In this document: one piece after another, positions 32,482 through 35,358 of the stretch
How the letters are laid out: the number at the start of each line of letters is the position of its first letter
How positions within the stretch are numbered: the stretch's first letter is position 1
NCBI GenBank assembly: GCA_024402695.1
Contig: JAKSTG010000028.1
Location: 1-35,358, forward strand
Reading direction: 5' to 3'
Length of the DNA stretch: 35,358 nucleotides
Source of the DNA: Treponema sp.
Lineage (GTDB): Bacteria > Spirochaetota > Spirochaetia > Treponematales > Treponemataceae
Made by a program: the position numbers and the translations under genes
Notes under the pieces: generated by a model
Told to the model about the DNA's origin: nothing
Databases searched by the model: none
What the model saw: only the letters and a program-made list of their open reading frames with translations

Positions 32482-35358
32482 CATTGAGTGATATTCTTGT
32501 AATGAACGAACGCTTCCTTCACCACCATTTCCGCCTTTTACTGCTGAAATACCTTGAACTGCAGCAACAGCACCAGCCAGAGTTGTGATGTATGAAACTT
32601 TGTATTTCAGACACATCTTGCGGATTGTCTTACGGTCTTCTGCGTAGTTGCGTTTTGCTTTTGGTGTGTTGATTACGAGGCAAACTTCTTTGTTCATAAT
32701 CATGTCTACAACGTCTGGACGACCAGCCCCAATCTTGTTTACAACTTCACATTTGATTCCGTTTGCATTGTAGAAATCAGCTGTTCCCTGTGTAGCAACC
32801 AGTGTGAATCCCAGGTCTTTGAGTGTTTTACCAACCATAAGAACCTGATCTTTCTGGTTTTCTTTGTCGCTCAGAGAAAGGAGGATTTTCTTGTTTTCCC
32901 ATGCTGCTGGAGCATGTGGAAGTTCAGATCCTGCTGCTTCCTGTGACTTGTAGAAGGCCATTGGGAAGCTTTCTGCCATACCAAGAACTTCACCTGTAGA
33001 ACGCATTTCTGGTCCGAGGATTGGGTCAACTCCTGGGAAACGTGCCCATGGAAGTACGGCTTCTTTTGCTCCGTGGTAAGGAATTACTTTGTCTTTAAGA
33101 CCGAGTGATTCGATTGTTTCACCAAGCATAAGGCGAGTTGCAAGGCGGGCCATCTGTGTGTTACAAACTTTTGATACAAGTGGAACTGTACGAGATGCAC
33201 GTGGGTTAGCTTCGATTACGTAAACTTTTCCGTTTTCAATAGCGTACTGCATGTTCATCAAACCAGTAACTTTGAGTGCCTGTGCAATCTTTGTTGTATA
33301 TTCTTTAATTGTCTTAAGGTTGTCTGCTGGAATAGAAACTGGTGGAATTACACAAGCAGAGTCACCAGAGTGAATACCTGCAAGTTCTACGTGTTCCATT
33401 ACAGATGGAATGTAAACGTTTGTTCCGTCTGCCAGGGCGTCTGATTCACATTCAAGAGCGTTCTTAAGGAAGCGGTCGATAAGGAGAGGGCGGTCTGGTG
33501 TTACACCAACAGCCTTTGCAACGTATTCTCGGAGAGTGTTTTCGTCGTAGATTACTTCCATACCGCGTCCACCAAGAACGAATGAAGGACGGATCATGAT
33601 TGGGTAACCGATTTTGTCTGCAAGTTCTTTTGCTTCTTCAAAGTTTACAGCCATTCCAGATTCCGGCATTGGGATCCCAAGCTTGTCCATCATGTGGCGG
33701 AAAATGTCGCGGTCTTCGGCAGCATCGATTGAGTCGATTGAAGTACCAAGAACGTTTACACCGTTTTCTTCAAGTTCGCGTGCAATGTTGAGTGGAGTCT
33801 GTCCACCGAACTGAACGATAACTCCCATTGGCTTTTCTTTTTCGTAAATCTGAAGAACATCTTCTGTTGTAACTGGTTCAAAGTAAAGTTTGTCTGATGT
33901 ATCGTAGTCTGTAGATACTGTTTCTGGGTTACAGTTTACGATGATTGTTTCGTAGCCCATTTCTTTAAGCTGCATTGCTGCATGACAACAACAGTAGTCG
34001 AATTCGATACCCTGACCAATTCTGTTTGGACCACCGCCCAAAATCATAATCTTCTTTTTGTTGTCAGATGCTTTTGATGTATCTGGAGCATTGTATGTTG
34101 AGTAGTAGTAGTTTGCGTTTTCTACGCCTGATACTGGAACTGCCAACCAAGCTTCTTTAATTCCAAGTGCATTGCGGCGGTCGCGGATAGCTTTTTCAGA
34201 AACTTTGAGGATTTTTGAAAGGTATTTATCAGAGAAACCGTCTTTTTTAGCCTGAATAAGAAGATCGTCAGCTGGAACTGAACCTGGAGTTTTAAGCATT
34301 TCTTCTTCCAAATCAACAAGTTCTTTCATCTGCTGGAGGAAGTATTCTTTAACGTGTGTGATAGAGTTTAATTTTTCAAGGCTTACACCTTTACGGATTG
34401 CTTCGTAAAGCTGGAAGTATCTTTCTGATGAAGCTGTCTTAAGCATTTCGCAAAGTTCATCAGCTGATTTTTTGTTGAAGTCTTTTGCAAAACCAAGACC
34501 AGGGCGTCCGTTTTCCAAACCACGGATAGCTTTCTGGAAAGTTTCTTTGAATGTCTTACCAATAGACATAACTTCACCAACAGCTTTCATAGAAGTTCCA
34601 AGAGAATCTTCTACACCGCGGAATTTTTCAAATGCCCAGCGTGCAAATTTCAGTACAACGTAGTCTCCGTCTGGAGCTCCACCTGGAGTATATTTTTCCA
34701 GAGTTCCGTCGCGCCAGTATGGGATTTCGTCCAGAGTCATACCTGAAGCAAGTTTTGCTGAAATCAAAGCGATTGGGAAACCTGTAGCTTTAGAAGCCAA
34801 AGCAGAAGAACGTGATGTACGTGGGTTGATTTCGATGATTACTACACGGCCAGTTTTTGGGTTGTGTGCAAACTGAACGTTTGTACCACCAATAACGCCG
34901 ATAGATTCAACAATCTTGAAAGCGTCTCTCTTAAGGCGTTCTTCAAGTTCTTTGTCGATTGTCATGAATGGAGCTGAACAGAAAGAGTCACCTGTGTGAA
35001 CACCAACAGCATCAATGTTTTCGATGAAACAGATTGCAATCATCTGGTTCTTTGCGTCGCGGACAACTTCAACTTCAAGTTCTTCCCAACCAAGAATTGA
35101 TTCTTCAATCAAACACTGATGTGTCATAGAAAGATCCAAACCGTTAGAAACGATTGTGCGGAGTTCTTCAACGTTGTAACAGAAACCACCACCCTGTCCA
35201 CCCATTGTGTAAGCAGGTCTTACAACCAGTGGGAATCCTATTTCTTCAGCGATTTTTTCAGCGCCTTCAACAGAATGACAGATTCCTGAACGTGGAGTGT
35301 CGATTCCCAGGTTTTTCATTGTTTCTTTGAAGATTTCGCGGTCTTCACCACGTTCAAT
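32473..35358 (-). CDS. carB: Carbamoyl-phosphate synthase large subunit, 5' end outside window
   Basis: CarB makes carbamoyl phosphate from glutamine-derived ammonia, bicarbonate and two ATP, for pyrimidines and arginine. The 961 codons seen correspond to about residue 125 onward of the roughly 1070-residue family. Present are the first ATP-grasp half (RPAYTMGGQGGG, EINPRTSRSSALASKATGFP), the oligomerisation region, the second half (GGGPNRIGQGIEFDYC, RPSFVLGGRGMEV, EANPRASRTVP) and the C-terminal MGS-like allosteric domain. The frame is open to the window edge. An internal ATG at 35319 is not the start. The C-terminal end GSVRSLQEYHSMVK abuts an array of detached carB ends, so the 3' end may have been replaced. 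Confidence 0.97.
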   Translation of the reverse strand: MERGEDREIFKETMKNLGIDTPRSGICHSVEGAEKIAEEIGFPLVVRPAYTMGGQGGGFCYNVEELRTIVSNGLDLSMTHQCLIEESILGWEELEVEVVRDAKNQMIAICFIENIDAVGVHTGDSFCSAPFMTIDKELEERLKRDAFKIVESIGVIGGTNVQFAHNPKTGRVVIIEINPRTSRSSALASKATGFPIALISAKLASGMTLDEIPYWRDGTLEKYTPGGAPDGDYVVLKFARWAFEKFRGVEDSLGTSMKAVGEVMSIGKTFKETFQKAIRGLENGRPGLGFAKDFNKKSADELCEMLKTASSERYFQLYEAIRKGVSLEKLNSITHVKEYFLQQMKELVDLEEEMLKTPGSVPADDLLIQAKKDGFSDKYLSKILKVSEKAIRDRRNALGIKEAWLAVPVSGVENANYYYSTYNAPDTSKASDNKKKIMILGGGPNRIGQGIEFDYCCCHAAMQLKEMGYETIIVNCNPETVSTDYDTSDKLYFEPVTTEDVLQIYEKEKPMGVIVQFGGQTPLNIARELEENGVNVLGTSIDSIDAAEDRDIFRHMMDKLGIPMPESGMAVNFEEAKELADKIGYPIMIRPSFVLGGRGMEVIYDENTLREYVAKAVGVTPDRPLLIDRFLKNALECESDALADGTNVYIPSVMEHVELAGIHSGDSACVIPPVSIPADNLKTIKEYTTKIAQALKVTGLMNMQYAIENGKVYVIEANPRASRTVPLVSKVCNTQMARLATRLMLGETIESLGLKDKVIPYHGAKEAVLPWARFPGVDPILGPEMRSTGEVLGMAESFPMAFYKSQEAAGSELPHAPAAWENKKILLSLSDKENQKDQVLMVGKTLKDLGFTLVATQGTADFYNANGIKCEVVNKIGAGRPDVVDMIMNKEVCLVINTPKAKRNYAEDRKTIRKMCLKYKVSYITTLAGAVAAVQGISAVKGGNGGEGSVRSLQEYHSMVK

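Overview
The window looks like a chromosomal segment of a saprophytic, gut- or rumen-type spirochaete close to Treponema. This is an inference from gene content: an Rnf complex, type III glutamine synthetase, glycogen degradation genes, a cytoplasmic GH10 xylanase beside a surface esterase lipoprotein, and c-di-GMP proteins. The DNA is moderately AT-rich. No rRNA, tRNA, CRISPR array, phage or intact transposase gene was recognised.

Layout. 1-5200: a MATE exporter (-) divergent from pyrB (+), a CrtO-like membrane acyltransferase homologue (-) and a membrane EAL phosphodiesterase with a degenerate GGDEF region (-). 5200-11770: an ArsB/NhaD-type transporter (+), a small unknown protein (-) and the glycogen operon glgX-glgP (+). 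11800-14000: a 5'-truncated rubrerythrin (-), the two-gene ThrE-type exporter (+) and a DUF3237-like protein (-). 14100-18030: type III glutamine synthetase followed by a zinc-ribbon membrane protein, a PilZ protein and an RlmM/FtsJ-like methyltransferase (+). 18075-24300 (-): metA, whose active site looks acetyl-CoA-specific, then rnfCDGEAB. 24395-28424: a membrane zinc peptidase (+), an AbrB-ABC ATPase-permease operon (-) and cardiolipin synthase (+). 28513-31755 (-): GH10 xylanase and a CE1-type esterase lipoprotein. 31756-32472: a dense repeat region. 32473-35358 (-): carB, whose 5' end lies outside the window.

How the genes fit together. glgX and glgP mobilise glycogen. Rnf couples ferredoxin:NAD+ electron transfer to an ion gradient. 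Glutamine synthetase, pyrB and carB supply nitrogen assimilation and pyrimidines. The esterase and xylanase suggest esterified xylan is deacylated at the surface and xylo-oligosaccharides are cut inside the cell. The EAL and PilZ proteins belong to c-di-GMP signalling. Several convergent gene pairs share bidirectional terminators, and several operon-leading genes have a promoter -10 box only 6-9 bases before the ATG, suggesting leaderless transcripts.

The most unusual structure is downstream of carB. Beyond the real carB stop lie two further carB 3' ends (about 26 and 15 codons), interleaved with two 111-bp repeat copies and several hairpins, all before one terminator. The two extra tails encode the same last 14 residues but differ at 12 of 15 codons, all synonymously. 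This is what repeated replacement of the carB 3' end by incoming DNA that carries its own C-terminus would leave.
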